Shown here: positions 49,650-57,962 of the stretch, one piece after another
How positions within the stretch are numbered: position 1 is the stretch's first letter
Layout of the letters: each line of letters opens with the position of its first letter
From: Flectobacillus roseus
Lineage (GTDB): Bacteria; Bacteroidota; Bacteroidia; Cytophagales; Spirosomataceae
Assembly (NCBI RefSeq): GCF_030056665.1
Contig: NZ_JASHIG010000002.1
Length of the DNA stretch: 64,000 nt
Reading direction: 5' to 3' (one strand)
Translations under genes and position numbers: made by a program
Notes under the pieces: generated by a model
Databases searched by the model: none
What the model was told of the DNA's origin: nothing
Seen by the model: the letters and a program-made list of their open reading frames with translations, nothing else

Positions 49650-50708
49650 TTATGACATTTCGCCTGCCAATGGTTTCTTCAAAATGGTCTTTATTTCGTC
49701 TAATTTATCGGTCTTTCCTAATGCATACATCATCTTAGTTACTGCTGCTTCTGTAGTTAGGTCTGCCCCGCTAACTACACCAACTTCCTGTAGGAAATGA
49801 CTTGTCTCGTATCGTCCTTGAATCACTCGTCCGCCATTGCATTGTGACACATTATAAATGACGATTCCTTTGTCGATACTCTGCTGAATCAAATCTAAAA
49901 ACCATTGCTCGGTTGGAGCATTTCCAGAACCATACGTCTCCATAATGACACCACGCAAACCTTCAATTCCAAGAATACTTTTAACGACTTTTTCAGAAAT
50001 CCCTGGGAAAAGCTTCAATATCACGACATTCTCGTCTAGTTGGGTATTGACTTTCAATTGGACATTCTGCTTAAAATGACCAATAAAGGGGTAATTGTAT
50101 TCTATTCGCACACCTGCTTCGGCGAGTGGAGGATAATTCTCAGATTCAAAGGCATTGAACTGAACACTCTCATGCTTACGCGCGCGATTTCCTCTCAACA
50201 AAAGTGAGTTGAAATAAATACAAACTTCTGAAATAATAGGTCGACCGTTTTGTTTTGCTGCCGCAATTTCAAGAGCTGTAATAAAATTTTCTTTGGCATC
50301 TGTACGGGCTACACCAATAGGCAATTGCGCACCAGTCAAAATTACAGGCTTATTGAGGTTTTCTAATAAATAACTCAAAGCAGAAGCCGTATAAGCCATA
50401 GTATCCGTACCATGAATAATGACAAACGAATCATAATCCTGATATTTTTCACCAATAATTTCAGCAAGTCGAATCCATAAAGCTGGCTTGATGTTGGAAG
50501 AATCCAGCAGATTTTCGAAGGTAAGCACGGTAATGTCAAAATCTAAACGTGCCATTTCGGGAAGATTGTCAGGAATTTGGGCAAAATCAAAAGGCACGAG
50601 GCTATCAGAATGGTGGTCGTAGGCCATACCCAGCGTTCCACCTGTATAAATCACCAGCACCCTCGAATTACCCGAGGATTTAGTTTTAATCTTAATTGTT
50701 TTGTACAT
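49650..50708 (-). CDS. ansA: Type I (cytoplasmic) L-asparaginase
   Basis: The protein has 352 residues from the ATG at 50708 (MYKTIKIKTKSSG). The 25 residues from an upstream ATG (Cys/Trp/His rich) are not a plausible extension. The first catalytic Thr lies in VIYTGGTLGM and the second triad in VIIHGTDTMAYTASALSYLL; both match AnsA. FNSLLLRGNRARKHES and MIETYGSGNAP are also typical. It hydrolyses asparagine to aspartate and ammonia. It is monocistronic. Confidence 0.94.
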   Translation of the reverse strand: MYKTIKIKTKSSGNSRVLVIYTGGTLGMAYDHHSDSLVPFDFAQIPDNLPEMARLDFDITVLTFENLLDSSNIKPALWIRLAEIIGEKYQDYDSFVIIHGTDTMAYTASALSYLLENLNKPVILTGAQLPIGVARTDAKENFITALEIAAAKQNGRPIISEVCIYFNSLLLRGNRARKHESVQFNAFESENYPPLAEAGVRIEYNYPFIGHFKQNVQLKVNTQLDENVVILKLFPGISEKVVKSILGIEGLRGVIMETYGSGNAPTEQWFLDLIQQSIDKGIVIYNVSQCNGGRVIQGRYETSHFLQEVGVVSGADLTTEAAVTKMMYALGKTDKLDEIKTILKKPLAGEMS

Positions 50709-50966
50709 ATTTAGTTTGGGGGATGAATTGTGGCGCAAAAGTACTGAATTACACCAGCAATCAAAACGCCAACAAAGAATCAAGCGATTGTTGAGGTATT
50801 TAACAAAAAGCGAAAAAATGAGGCTAGAACAGGTTTTGAAGGATATTTTCCCGAGGTCGCCAAAATGATATAGACTATTTTACGGTAAACTAGGGAATTG
50901 TCGGAGAAAAAAAGATTTACATTTTACTTCAATATTTTTTTGAAACTTTAGCAATTGTCAAAAAAA

Positions 50967-50990
50967 AGGTTCAAGTGTGAACTTGAACCT
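50967..50990 (-). terminator. Terminator after the TatD/envelope operon
   Basis: AGGTTCAAGT pairs exactly with ACTTGAACCT over a 4-nt loop. A seven-base A run on the left becomes a U run on the minus-strand transcript. It lies 54 bp beyond tatD and its stem resembles the one at 16090. Confidence 0.85.
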
Positions 50991-51043
50991 GAGTAAGTCA
51001 ATATTTCCGTTTAGTTACGAAATATTCAATGCAACCTGAATCC

Positions 51044-51808
51044 TTAGCCCAATAAAGCTTTGGCGTTTTGTGTGGTTTTTTCCAACACTACACTAACGTC
51101 GCACTGATGCCAATCTGCAATTTTTTGGGCGACTAATGGCAAATACGAAGGCTCATTTCGTTTTCCTCTGTATGGAACTGGTGCCAAATATGGCGCATCT
51201 GTTTCCAAAACTAATTTATCAATCGAAACATGCGGAATCACTTGGTCCAAACCTCCATTTTTGAAAGTTGCCACGCCGCCGATTCCCAACAAAAATCCTA
51301 ATTCAACCGCTTTTTGAGCTTCTTCTAAAGTACCAGTAAAGCAATGAAAAATACCTTTCAAATTAGGGTCTGCATTTTTTTCAATCAACTCTACTGTTTC
51401 CCAAAACGCATTCCTTGAATGTATATCTATCCAAAGTTTATGCTTTTTTGCCAAGGCACATTGCTGTAGAAATGCTTCCTGTTGTTGTGAAAAAAAGGTT
51501 TTATCCCAATATAAATCCAAACCTATTTCACCAATGGCAATGAATTTTTCTTTTGCTAAATAATCTTCAATAATTTGTATTTCTTTCTCAAAATCTTCCT
51601 TCACATAACAAGGGTGTAAGCCAATCATAGGCAAACATTTATCTGGATATGCTTTTGCCAAAGCCATCATACTGTCGATGGTTTCATGGTTACAGTTAGG
51701 CATCCAGATTTGTTCTACGCCAGCTTCAAAGGCACGCGACAGCATTTGTTCCATATCCTCGTTGAATCCTTCATCGTAAATGTGTGCGTGGGTTTCTATA
51801 ATACTCAT
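51044..51808 (-). CDS. TatD-family metal-dependent hydrolase (DNase)
   Basis: This 254-residue TIM-barrel amidohydrolase has the metal ligands ETHAHIYDEGF (H-x-H), GEIGLDLYWD (Glu), DIHSRNAF (His), GIFHCFTG (His) and ETDAPYLAP (Asp). TatD/YcfH members are 3'-5' exonucleases acting in DNA repair or RNA turnover. It is the last gene of a minus-strand operon with two glycosyltransferases and a deacetylase, 30 bp after the GT2 gene, although its function seems unrelated to them. Confidence 0.93.
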   Translation of the reverse strand: MSIIETHAHIYDEGFNEDMEQMLSRAFEAGVEQIWMPNCNHETIDSMMALAKAYPDKCLPMIGLHPCYVKEDFEKEIQIIEDYLAKEKFIAIGEIGLDLYWDKTFFSQQQEAFLQQCALAKKHKLWIDIHSRNAFWETVELIEKNADPNLKGIFHCFTGTLEEAQKAVELGFLLGIGGVATFKNGGLDQVIPHVSIDKLVLETDAPYLAPVPYRGKRNEPSYLPLVAQKIADWHQCDVSVVLEKTTQNAKALLG

Positions 51809-51838
51809 TGTTGTAAATGTTAATGGTTATCTCCATTT

Positions 51839-52870
51839 TCAGGAGTAAATTCTTCCTTTCCAGTCTATTTTAATTGGGATTGCGTAAAAAATCACCATCG
51901 TAATTTGCCACCAATTGGCATATAATTCGTAGCTCAACAAATGCTTAATTAAATGAATCTGTTTGAGTTTTAGAATGGTTGGCAACACCGTCAGAGTTTG
52001 TCCAAGCCATTTGATTAGCCATAAACCTAATGCAACTTTCCAAGAAAAAATACAGGAAATCGCTATGAGAATTGGCAAAAATAGCGCTTGACAATACAGC
52101 AAAAATACAATCCACCAAGGACATTGCAAAGCTCCTACCATCCAACGTTTTCGTTGGTGTAAAAATTCCTTAAGGTTAGTCATTGGCAAAGTTTCGGCAA
52201 AAACTTGTTGATTAATCGAGTTTTTAAAACTATATCCTTGCATTACCACTTCATGAAATAATGCAAAATCTTCGGTAATCGAGAAAGAGATTTTGGCATA
52301 GCCTCCTGTAGCTTCATAAGCCACTCGAGTCATACCTGAATTATTCCCTAAGCCAGTCAATGGTAGATTAATTAGCGCAGCAGTTCGCAATAAAGTAAGC
52401 GCATGTAGCCAATCTATGGATTGATATTTGTTCCAAAGTGATTGGCCTCTAACAGCAGTTACTCCAACCTGATGTCCAAGCTTTGGATTGGTTTCAAAAC
52501 CTGCTATCATTCCCTCTATCCAATCAGGATTTACCTTGACATCGGCATCGGTGATCAAAAAATATTTTCCTTTTGAATGCTCATACAGATTTGCCAGCAC
52601 ATTCGCCTTTCCTCTTTGCGCGTTAATCGTTTTCTGAACAGAAATCAGTTCAAAATAAGGTTTATCTTGAATATACTCCGCAACTAAACTGGCAGTTTGA
52701 TCGGAGGATTGGTCATCGCCAATTAAGACTTGCAATTGATTTTTGGGGAAATTTGTCGCATGAATCGACTCAAGACATTCAATAATATTTCCCTCTTCGT
52801 TTCGAGCCGCAATCCAGATGGTTACCAAAGGTTTTTCATCATTACTTAATGTATTCTTGTCTACTTCCAT
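51839..52870 (-). CDS. GT2 glycosyltransferase, membrane type
   Basis: The 343-residue GT-A enzyme has nucleotide-binding VTIWIAARNEEGNI (about 16-29), GDDQSSDQT, catalytic ITDADVKVNPDW (D-x-D), acceptor ITEDFALF (E-D) and QRKRWMVGA (QxxRW). Three C-terminal transmembrane stretches (WWIVFLLYCQALFLPILIAI, ALGLWLIKWLGQTLTVL, WWQITMVIFYAIPI) suggest processive or polyprenyl-linked sugar transfer at the inner membrane. It is 27 bp downstream of the deacetylase gene. It is paralogous to the 53725 enzyme but clearly distinct. Confidence 0.9.
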   Translation of the reverse strand: MEVDKNTLSNDEKPLVTIWIAARNEEGNIIECLESIHATNFPKNQLQVLIGDDQSSDQTASLVAEYIQDKPYFELISVQKTINAQRGKANVLANLYEHSKGKYFLITDADVKVNPDWIEGMIAGFETNPKLGHQVGVTAVRGQSLWNKYQSIDWLHALTLLRTAALINLPLTGLGNNSGMTRVAYEATGGYAKISFSITEDFALFHEVVMQGYSFKNSINQQVFAETLPMTNLKEFLHQRKRWMVGALQCPWWIVFLLYCQALFLPILIAISCIFSWKVALGLWLIKWLGQTLTVLPTILKLKQIHLIKHLLSYELYANWWQITMVIFYAIPIKIDWKGRIYS

Positions 52871-52897
52871 TTACTCAACCAATTAAATTTCAACACC

Positions 52898-53548
52898 TTA
52901 CACCAAACTTCTAAATTCGAATCCTTTTTCCTTAAAATGTGCTAAATACCTTGGCAAAGCATAACTCATATTTCGATTGGCTTTAATACTGTCGTGGAAA
53001 ACTACAATTGAACCAGATTCTGTGTACTGAATACTTTTCTGCAAAACGGTTTCAGGACTGAGATTTTGGGAAAAATCTCCTGATAGCACATCCCACATTA
53101 CAATCTCATGTGATACCAATATGTTCTTTGCCTGTATCTTTCTGATTCTTCCATGTGGGGGTCTGAACTTTGGTTTTTGCCCTCTGATTGCTCCTTGGTG
53201 TTGATTAATCCACGTTTCGCATTTCAAGAAATTCTCATGATACAGTTCATTTTCCGTTTTCCATCCTCTCAAATGATTAAAGGTATGATTGCCAATCAGA
53301 TGCCCGTCCGCAATTACCTGATTCATGATTTCTGGATGCTTGTAGATATTGTCACCAATGCAAAAAAAACTAGCTTTTGCCTCAAACTGCTTTAAAGTAT
53401 CCAACACAAATTCTGTTACCTCTGGAATAGGACCATCATCAAAAGTCAAATAAATCACCTTGCTATCTCCAAGATCAGACTTAGGAATTCGCCAAGTCAT
53501 TTCTGGATACATAGCACGAAACAGAAAGTTGCTTTTATGTAAAAACAT
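52898..53548 (-). CDS. NodB-type polysaccharide deacetylase
   Basis: This 216-residue CE4 enzyme has the five NodB motifs: TFDDGP (catalytic and metal Asp), GNHTFNH (H-x3-H ligands), RPPHGR, W-D-V-L-S-G-D-F and IVVFHDS. It removes N-acetyl groups from GlcNAc polymers or glycolipids. No clear signal peptide is seen (MFLHKSNFLF is short), so it may be cytoplasmic or membrane-associated. Its location between two membrane GT2 genes fits envelope glycan assembly. Confidence 0.92.
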   Translation of the reverse strand: MFLHKSNFLFRAMYPEMTWRIPKSDLGDSKVIYLTFDDGPIPEVTEFVLDTLKQFEAKASFFCIGDNIYKHPEIMNQVIADGHLIGNHTFNHLRGWKTENELYHENFLKCETWINQHQGAIRGQKPKFRPPHGRIRKIQAKNILVSHEIVMWDVLSGDFSQNLSPETVLQKSIQYTESGSIVVFHDSIKANRNMSYALPRYLAHFKEKGFEFRSLV

Positions 53549-53553
53549 ATGAC

Positions 53554-53657
53554 AATTAGGTTAGTGATGAATTATGAGTTGTGAATTGTGAATGTATTTT
53601 TTTATTATCACTATTTTTTATTCACAATTGGTTAAATCTTGTTTTGCACGATTACTT
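53554..53657 (+). repeat. C-type inverted-repeat element within the envelope operon (copy C2)
   Basis: The left end TTAGTGATGAATTATGAGTT and right end AAGTAATCGTGCAAAACAAG (other strand) match the C1 ends. The interior contains TTGTGAATTGTGAATGTA and the complementary TTCACAATTGG. It sits in the 176-bp gap between the GT2 and deacetylase genes of the same strand. Confidence 0.65.
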
Positions 53658-53724
53658 CATTCTCAAACAAAAAAGATAAAACCATTTAACCATCTTCAAA
53701 TCAACAAATTCTCAAATCTTCAAA

Positions 53725-54858
53725 TTAAAAGTGTTTTCTTCCTTTCCAAACATATCCTTTTTTCCAAGCTGAAATACCAAAAAACACTACATAAAATGGA
53801 TATAAAATCTGAACAAAAGGAATATATTTAATATAGGTACCCTTCTTGAAAAAAGACAATACAGGTGCTAAAAAAAAGTATTCTGGCAAACAACGAACCA
53901 GCCAGAGTACCATAAATTGAGTGGTTGTCAAATCGTTTATTAGCCATAAAAATGGACTCAAAAGCATGCCAAAATTAAGACTAAAAATAGCGATTGCCAG
54001 AAAAGTAATTTTCCAATCCTTATAGTGATTCCATTTGCTTGCCCAACGTTTGCGTTGTTGGACAAAAGAACGAAGATTTCCTTGAGCTTGGGTGTAAACA
54101 ATATTGGGTTGATAATGAGCAAAAACAATTTGATTTGGGTATTTTTCGGCAATTTTATGCATTAAAAACTCATCGTCCCCAGAGGCGATATGCTCATTTC
54201 CTTCGAACCCGTTCACCTCTTCAAACACAGCCTTGGGATAGGCAATATTGGCGCCATTGCACATATTGGGCTTACCAATCATCATGGCGCAAGCGCCAGA
54301 ACCAACCAAACTGGCAAACTCAATACTTTGTATAATCGTCCATAAACGACCATCAGGTATAAACGTAACTCCACCACTGATAAGCTTAGCATTTTGGCCT
54401 TTGTATAACTGTTGCATTCCCAATACCCAAAATTCCCCCACTCGACAATCGGCATCTGTACATACTATCAGTTCGCCTTGCGCTTGTTGAACCCCAATTT
54501 TTATGGCATTCTTTTTACCTCTAAGGTCAAAATCTTCCAAATGAATAATATGAATTGGAAAATCTAATTCTTCACGCAGGTTTTCAATTTGAAAAACCGT
54601 ATCATCTGTTGAGTGATCATTGATAATGATGACTTCCAAAAGTGCTTTTGGATAACGTTGCTTTGCCAAATCTCTCAGTAGATAAGGAAGGTTCAAGGCT
54701 TCATTTCGTGCAGCAACTAGCACCGAAATGGTGGTATCTTTAGGCACTTTACGCATAAAACGTTTGCCAAAAGTGACTTTTTTAAGCCACACTCCTGCCA
54801 ATGTAAAGGTAAATACGGCGTAAGTCGCCACCAAAAAAAGTAATAGACTAATGAGCAT
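53725..54858 (-). CDS. GT2 glycosyltransferase, membrane type (upstream copy)
   Basis: The 377-residue protein starts at the ATG at 54858, overlapping the flippase-like gene by 11 bp; an ATG at 54909 is possible. An N-terminal membrane helix (MLISLLLFLVATYAVFTFTL) leads into GT-A motifs VSVLVAARNEALNL, INDHSTDDT, VCTDADCRVG, GDDEFLMH and QRKRWASKWN. C-terminal hydrophobic segments follow (FLAIAIFSLNFGMLLSPFLW, YIPFVQILYPFYVVFFG). It likely transfers sugar to a lipid carrier. The overlap with the upstream gene points to translational coupling. Confidence 0.9.
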   Translation of the reverse strand: MLISLLLFLVATYAVFTFTLAGVWLKKVTFGKRFMRKVPKDTTISVLVAARNEALNLPYLLRDLAKQRYPKALLEVIIINDHSTDDTVFQIENLREELDFPIHIIHLEDFDLRGKKNAIKIGVQQAQGELIVCTDADCRVGEFWVLGMQQLYKGQNAKLISGGVTFIPDGRLWTIIQSIEFASLVGSGACAMMIGKPNMCNGANIAYPKAVFEEVNGFEGNEHIASGDDEFLMHKIAEKYPNQIVFAHYQPNIVYTQAQGNLRSFVQQRKRWASKWNHYKDWKITFLAIAIFSLNFGMLLSPFLWLINDLTTTQFMVLWLVRCLPEYFFLAPVLSFFKKGTYIKYIPFVQILYPFYVVFFGISAWKKGYVWKGRKHF

Positions 54859-55807
54859 TTTTTCGAGTAAAAAGTATCCAAATACTGCCAATAAGTACAG
54901 GAATGCCAATATTTAAGAGCCAAAGACTAAAAGTAGCTGTAATCACCTGATTGACATCGACAGCGTAATGTCTCATAAAATAAATAGCAGAAAGTTCTCG
55001 CACTCCCAAATCACTGACAAAATTTAAGGCTGGAATGATGGTTTTTGCCAAGAAAACGCTGTTAATCACGGCCAAAGTATCTGTGAATGGTAATTTGACA
55101 CCTGCCCAGTTAAACAACAAAGCAAACTGCGAGATAAAAACTAAATGGCGTATCATGCCAATAGCAAACAGGCGCACCCACTGTTTTTTTGTCAAGCTAA
55201 ATATCGCAGTCAAAACCTGTTGAATTCTTTTATGTTGAATCAATTTTAACTTTTTCGAGTACCAAAATAGTATTGATGCTACCAAACCAAGCGTTGGCAT
55301 ACCAAACACCAAATAGCTCTCAAGGGTATTTTTCAAGCAAAATTTTTGTACTATAAAAACCAAGCCGACGTAACCAAAACTTAAAGTAACAATGGTTTGA
55401 ATTATACCACTCACAATACCTGCCCCTATTCCCTCCGTTTTCTTCTTTAGGTTAATTATTCTACCTGCTACATCACCCGTTCCGCTAGGCAACAGCATAC
55501 CTAGCGCCAGTCCTGTCAAGACGGATTTAAAAGCCTGAGCTATTGAAATAGGCTCAATGTGCTCTAAAAGAGTTCTCCATTTCCATGATTCCAAGGTCCA
55601 ATTTAGCACCATAAGTACCAACAGAGCTATCCAAAAATAAGAAGAAGTGCCTTGCCATGAACTCAAAAACGTAGCCATAAGTCCTTCTATTCCTTGGGGT
55701 TGGTGCTTGATTGTACGAAAAAGCATATAGATTACCAAACCAAAGAGCAGGATTCGAACTACAAAAATGAGTTTTTGACCAAAATATTTACTCAAAGCTT
55801 CTTTCAA
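54848..55807 (-). CDS. Lysylphosphatidylglycerol synthase TM-like (UPF0104/AglD-like) membrane protein
   Basis: This 319-residue polytopic protein of PF03706 has eight or so hydrophobic segments (VVRILLFGLVIYMLF, YFWIALLVLMVLNW, VSGIIQTIVTLSFGYVGLVF, YLVFGMPTLGLVASILFWY and others). The G-L-x-L-G-M-L-L-P-S-G-T-G-D motif (residues about 105-118) and a C-terminal G-V-R-E-L-S element are typical. Members include the TM part of MprF and proteins with glycosyltransferases in envelope synthesis. It is first gene of the operon, overlapping the GT2 gene. It could flip or retain lipid-linked glycan; not demonstrated. Confidence 0.88.
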   Translation of the reverse strand: MKEALSKYFGQKLIFVVRILLFGLVIYMLFRTIKHQPQGIEGLMATFLSSWQGTSSYFWIALLVLMVLNWTLESWKWRTLLEHIEPISIAQAFKSVLTGLALGMLLPSGTGDVAGRIINLKKKTEGIGAGIVSGIIQTIVTLSFGYVGLVFIVQKFCLKNTLESYLVFGMPTLGLVASILFWYSKKLKLIQHKRIQQVLTAIFSLTKKQWVRLFAIGMIRHLVFISQFALLFNWAGVKLPFTDTLAVINSVFLAKTIIPALNFVSDLGVRELSAIYFMRHYAVDVNQVITATFSLWLLNIGIPVLIGSIWILFTRKNAH

Positions 55808-55870
55808 ATTCTATAAAATTTATTGATTACCTTTGTATAGAATCAATTTTGAAACAAAGTTACACTTTAC

Positions 55871-56434
55871 ATGGCAGAGTCTGTTGAGAAAATCATTTTA
55901 GGAGTTGACCCCGGCACCCGATTTATGGGATATGGGGTTATATTGGTGCAACGTGGAAATATCTCAGTTTTGCAATACGGTGTAATCAATGTGAGCAAAT
56001 ATGCCACACAAGAGTTGAAATTGAAAAAAATCTTTGAAAGAATCATAGGTATTATTGAGGAGTTTTCGCCAGACGAAATGGCCATTGAGGCGCCATTTTT
56101 TGGAAAAAACGTACAATCTATGCTCAAACTTGGTCGTGCGCAGGGCGTTGTGATGGCTGCTGCTCTTTCTAGACAAATTCCGATTGTAGAATATTCTCCC
56201 AAAACGGTCAAACAATCAGTTACTGGCAACGGAAATGCGTCTAAAGAACAAGTCGCAAGTATGCTTGACCATTTGTTGAAAATGAAATTAGAACCTGAAA
56301 TGTTTGATGCTACAGATGCCTTGGGTATTGCAGTATGTCATCATTTCCATGGCAATAATATTATGTCAACCAATAAGGGTACAAAAAAAGGCTGGGCTGC
56401 TTTCATCAATGAAAATCCAAATAGAATTAAATAA
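55871..56434 (+). CDS. ruvC: Crossover junction endodeoxyribonuclease RuvC
   Basis: This 187-residue Holliday junction resolvase starts with ILGVDPGTRFMGYG (catalytic Asp), then MAIEAPFFGKNVQSMLKLGRAQG (Glu), VKQSVTGNGNASKEQVASML and DATDALGIAVCHH (two Asp). All four acidic catalytic residues are visible. It cuts symmetric junctions during recombination with RuvAB, encoded elsewhere. It is divergent from the envelope operon with only 63 bp between starts, so the promoters overlap. C-terminal extension (GTKKGWAAFINENPNRIK) is typical of Bacteroidota RuvC. Confidence 0.96.
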   Translation: MAESVEKIILGVDPGTRFMGYGVILVQRGNISVLQYGVINVSKYATQELKLKKIFERIIGIIEEFSPDEMAIEAPFFGKNVQSMLKLGRAQGVVMAAALSRQIPIVEYSPKTVKQSVTGNGNASKEQVASMLDHLLKMKLEPEMFDATDALGIAVCHHFHGNNIMSTNKGTKKGWAAFINENPNRIK

Positions 56435-56643
56435 GGTATGAAGTAGGCTTTCGGCCTTCAGCCGTGGGCATTAAGACTAATCCCTTTTGCGGGTAAAAAT
56501 TATTTAATCTTTTAGCTTTCGGCTGTGGGGATTCGGCAAAATATATCTATAGTTACTAAAAAACATTTTAACACTCTTTGCCTTGTGCCTGTTGCCTTGT
56601 CCCTATGACAGAAAACTTAAATATAATTCTGCACGATTACTCA
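56434..56643 (+). repeat. A-type inverted-repeat element, copy A6 (longer, rearranged)
   Basis: This copy has two GGCTTTCGGC-like units (56449 and 56516) and the core block TTGCCTTGTGCCTGTTGCCT. The right end on the other strand reads GAGTAATCGTGCAGAATTAT. The left end is degenerate and overlaps the ruvC stop. It fills the convergent gap to 56651. Confidence 0.6.
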
Positions 56644-56650
56644 AGTAATA

Positions 56651-57877
56651 TTACTTTCTGATAAATTCTATCGCCTCTGAGTATTTTTTATCGGCATAAA
56701 GCAATATTTCCTCTTTTTTACTTCCATTCTCAAAAGAAATAGCGGTAGTATTAGCACCCTCCCTTCCTGTGTTGACCGAGTAAACTGTTAAGATATTTTG
56801 CCCAACAGGACTCATAGGTAATTCAAGCGTTTTGGGTTTCTTTGTCAATGTATAGTTTTCGATCAAATATTTTCCATTCCAGCAAACTGACACGATGTCT
56901 CCATCTTCATTTTCATGGTCATAAAGAGATAATAAAATGGTAGTTTGAGAAATCTGGAAGCGCTTCTTGATTACTACTTTACGTTGTATTTCACATAGAG
57001 ATTTCGCAATAGGCTTTCTTGCTTTTTGTAATTGAACCACAGGTAATTCATAACTCATTTGAAGAGAAATCATACCTGTATTTTCTCTAAGTGTTTGTCC
57101 TGCAACAGGTTGATTTTGAGCATATCCCACAAATTTTGTTTCAGAAATCGCCTGATATGGAATGCCAAATCGTATCCCAAAATTCAATGCTCGACCATCG
57201 TCAGCGGGTCGCCAATAGGTTTTTCCGATTTCTAAAAAAAACAAATAGCTATTGGGTTTTGTGACAGTATTTTGTAAAGTAAATCCTCTCCCATCATAAA
57301 TCCATGTGTCAGAGTCTTGCATAGATTTTGACTGAAAATTCATTGATTGAACACCGAGTTCAAGATAATTCCGTAACTCGCCAAAACCTCTCCTTCCTTT
57401 GGAAATAGAGGAATACATCAAACTTCCCCAAAATCCTGTATTGCTGATGGTGTTTACCCAAGAACTCGCCTCCTTGCCTTTGATAAAAAACTTGATATTA
57501 TCATCAAGCGCATAGCTATGAGGAGACTTGGTATAATGAGCACCGACTTCGAGTCTAAAAAGTCGATTATTTCGAAATAATTTTTGATAATTAAGTCCAA
57601 GACCAAAAGTACCTACAAGACCAAATGCCTCTGTTCCGCCATTTTTATTGACCGTAAAATTGATAGGTAGCGGGAAAAATGGTTTGGGAATATTACTAAG
57701 AGCACTCGAAGAAAAACCATCCGAAACAGGAATACTTTGCGGTAGTCCCAAGGAGACCAAACTAGCCATAGGTTTGATACCCAATTGAGCGCTTCCTTGC
57801 TTACGACTCAATTGGGAAAACGATTGACTAGAAAAGTATAGTAGAAAAATAAGAGCTCTAAGAAATAGGTTTTTCAT
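56651..57877 (-). CDS. Secreted envelope protein with beta-barrel-like region, unknown function
   Basis: The 408-residue protein has a signal peptide (MKNLFLRALIFLLYFSSQSFSQ). The middle part (residues about 85-290) shows amphipathic strands (GLVGTFGLGLNYQKLF, FRLEVGAHYTKSP, SYLFFLEIGKTYWRP, MISLQMSYELPVVQL). The C-terminal 120 residues form a separate beta-rich domain (TILLSLYDHENEDGDIVSVCWNGKYL) found at the end of various Bacteroidota proteins. Its W-N-G-K and N-Y-T-L-T-K motifs are recognisable, but I cannot name it. Monocistronic between ruvC and yyaL-like genes. Confidence 0.65.
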   Translation of the reverse strand: MKNLFLRALIFLLYFSSQSFSQLSRKQGSAQLGIKPMASLVSLGLPQSIPVSDGFSSSALSNIPKPFFPLPINFTVNKNGGTEAFGLVGTFGLGLNYQKLFRNNRLFRLEVGAHYTKSPHSYALDDNIKFFIKGKEASSWVNTISNTGFWGSLMYSSISKGRRGFGELRNYLELGVQSMNFQSKSMQDSDTWIYDGRGFTLQNTVTKPNSYLFFLEIGKTYWRPADDGRALNFGIRFGIPYQAISETKFVGYAQNQPVAGQTLRENTGMISLQMSYELPVVQLQKARKPIAKSLCEIQRKVVIKKRFQISQTTILLSLYDHENEDGDIVSVCWNGKYLIENYTLTKKPKTLELPMSPVGQNILTVYSVNTGREGANTTAISFENGSKKEEILLYADKKYSEAIEFIRK

Positions 57878-57928
57878 GGCGTAATAGGTTTATGAATTCT
57901 CCAATTTAAGGAATAAAAGCCATAAAAT

Positions 57929-57959
57929 AAAGATGGTCAACCTTTGGCTGACCATCTTT
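57929..57959 (-). terminator. Terminator after the YyaL-type gene
   Basis: AAAGATGGTCA pairs perfectly with TGACCATCTTT over a 9-nt loop, 4 bp beyond the minus-strand stop at 57963. T-rich sequence follows on the minus strand. It also separates this gene from the envelope gene starting at 57877. Confidence 0.85.
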
Positions 57960-57962
57960 GGA

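Noticed and set aside
55867..56229. 120-codon minus-strand frame opposite ruvC
   Set aside because: ruvC shows all catalytic residues over the same bases; the opposite frame is a shadow.
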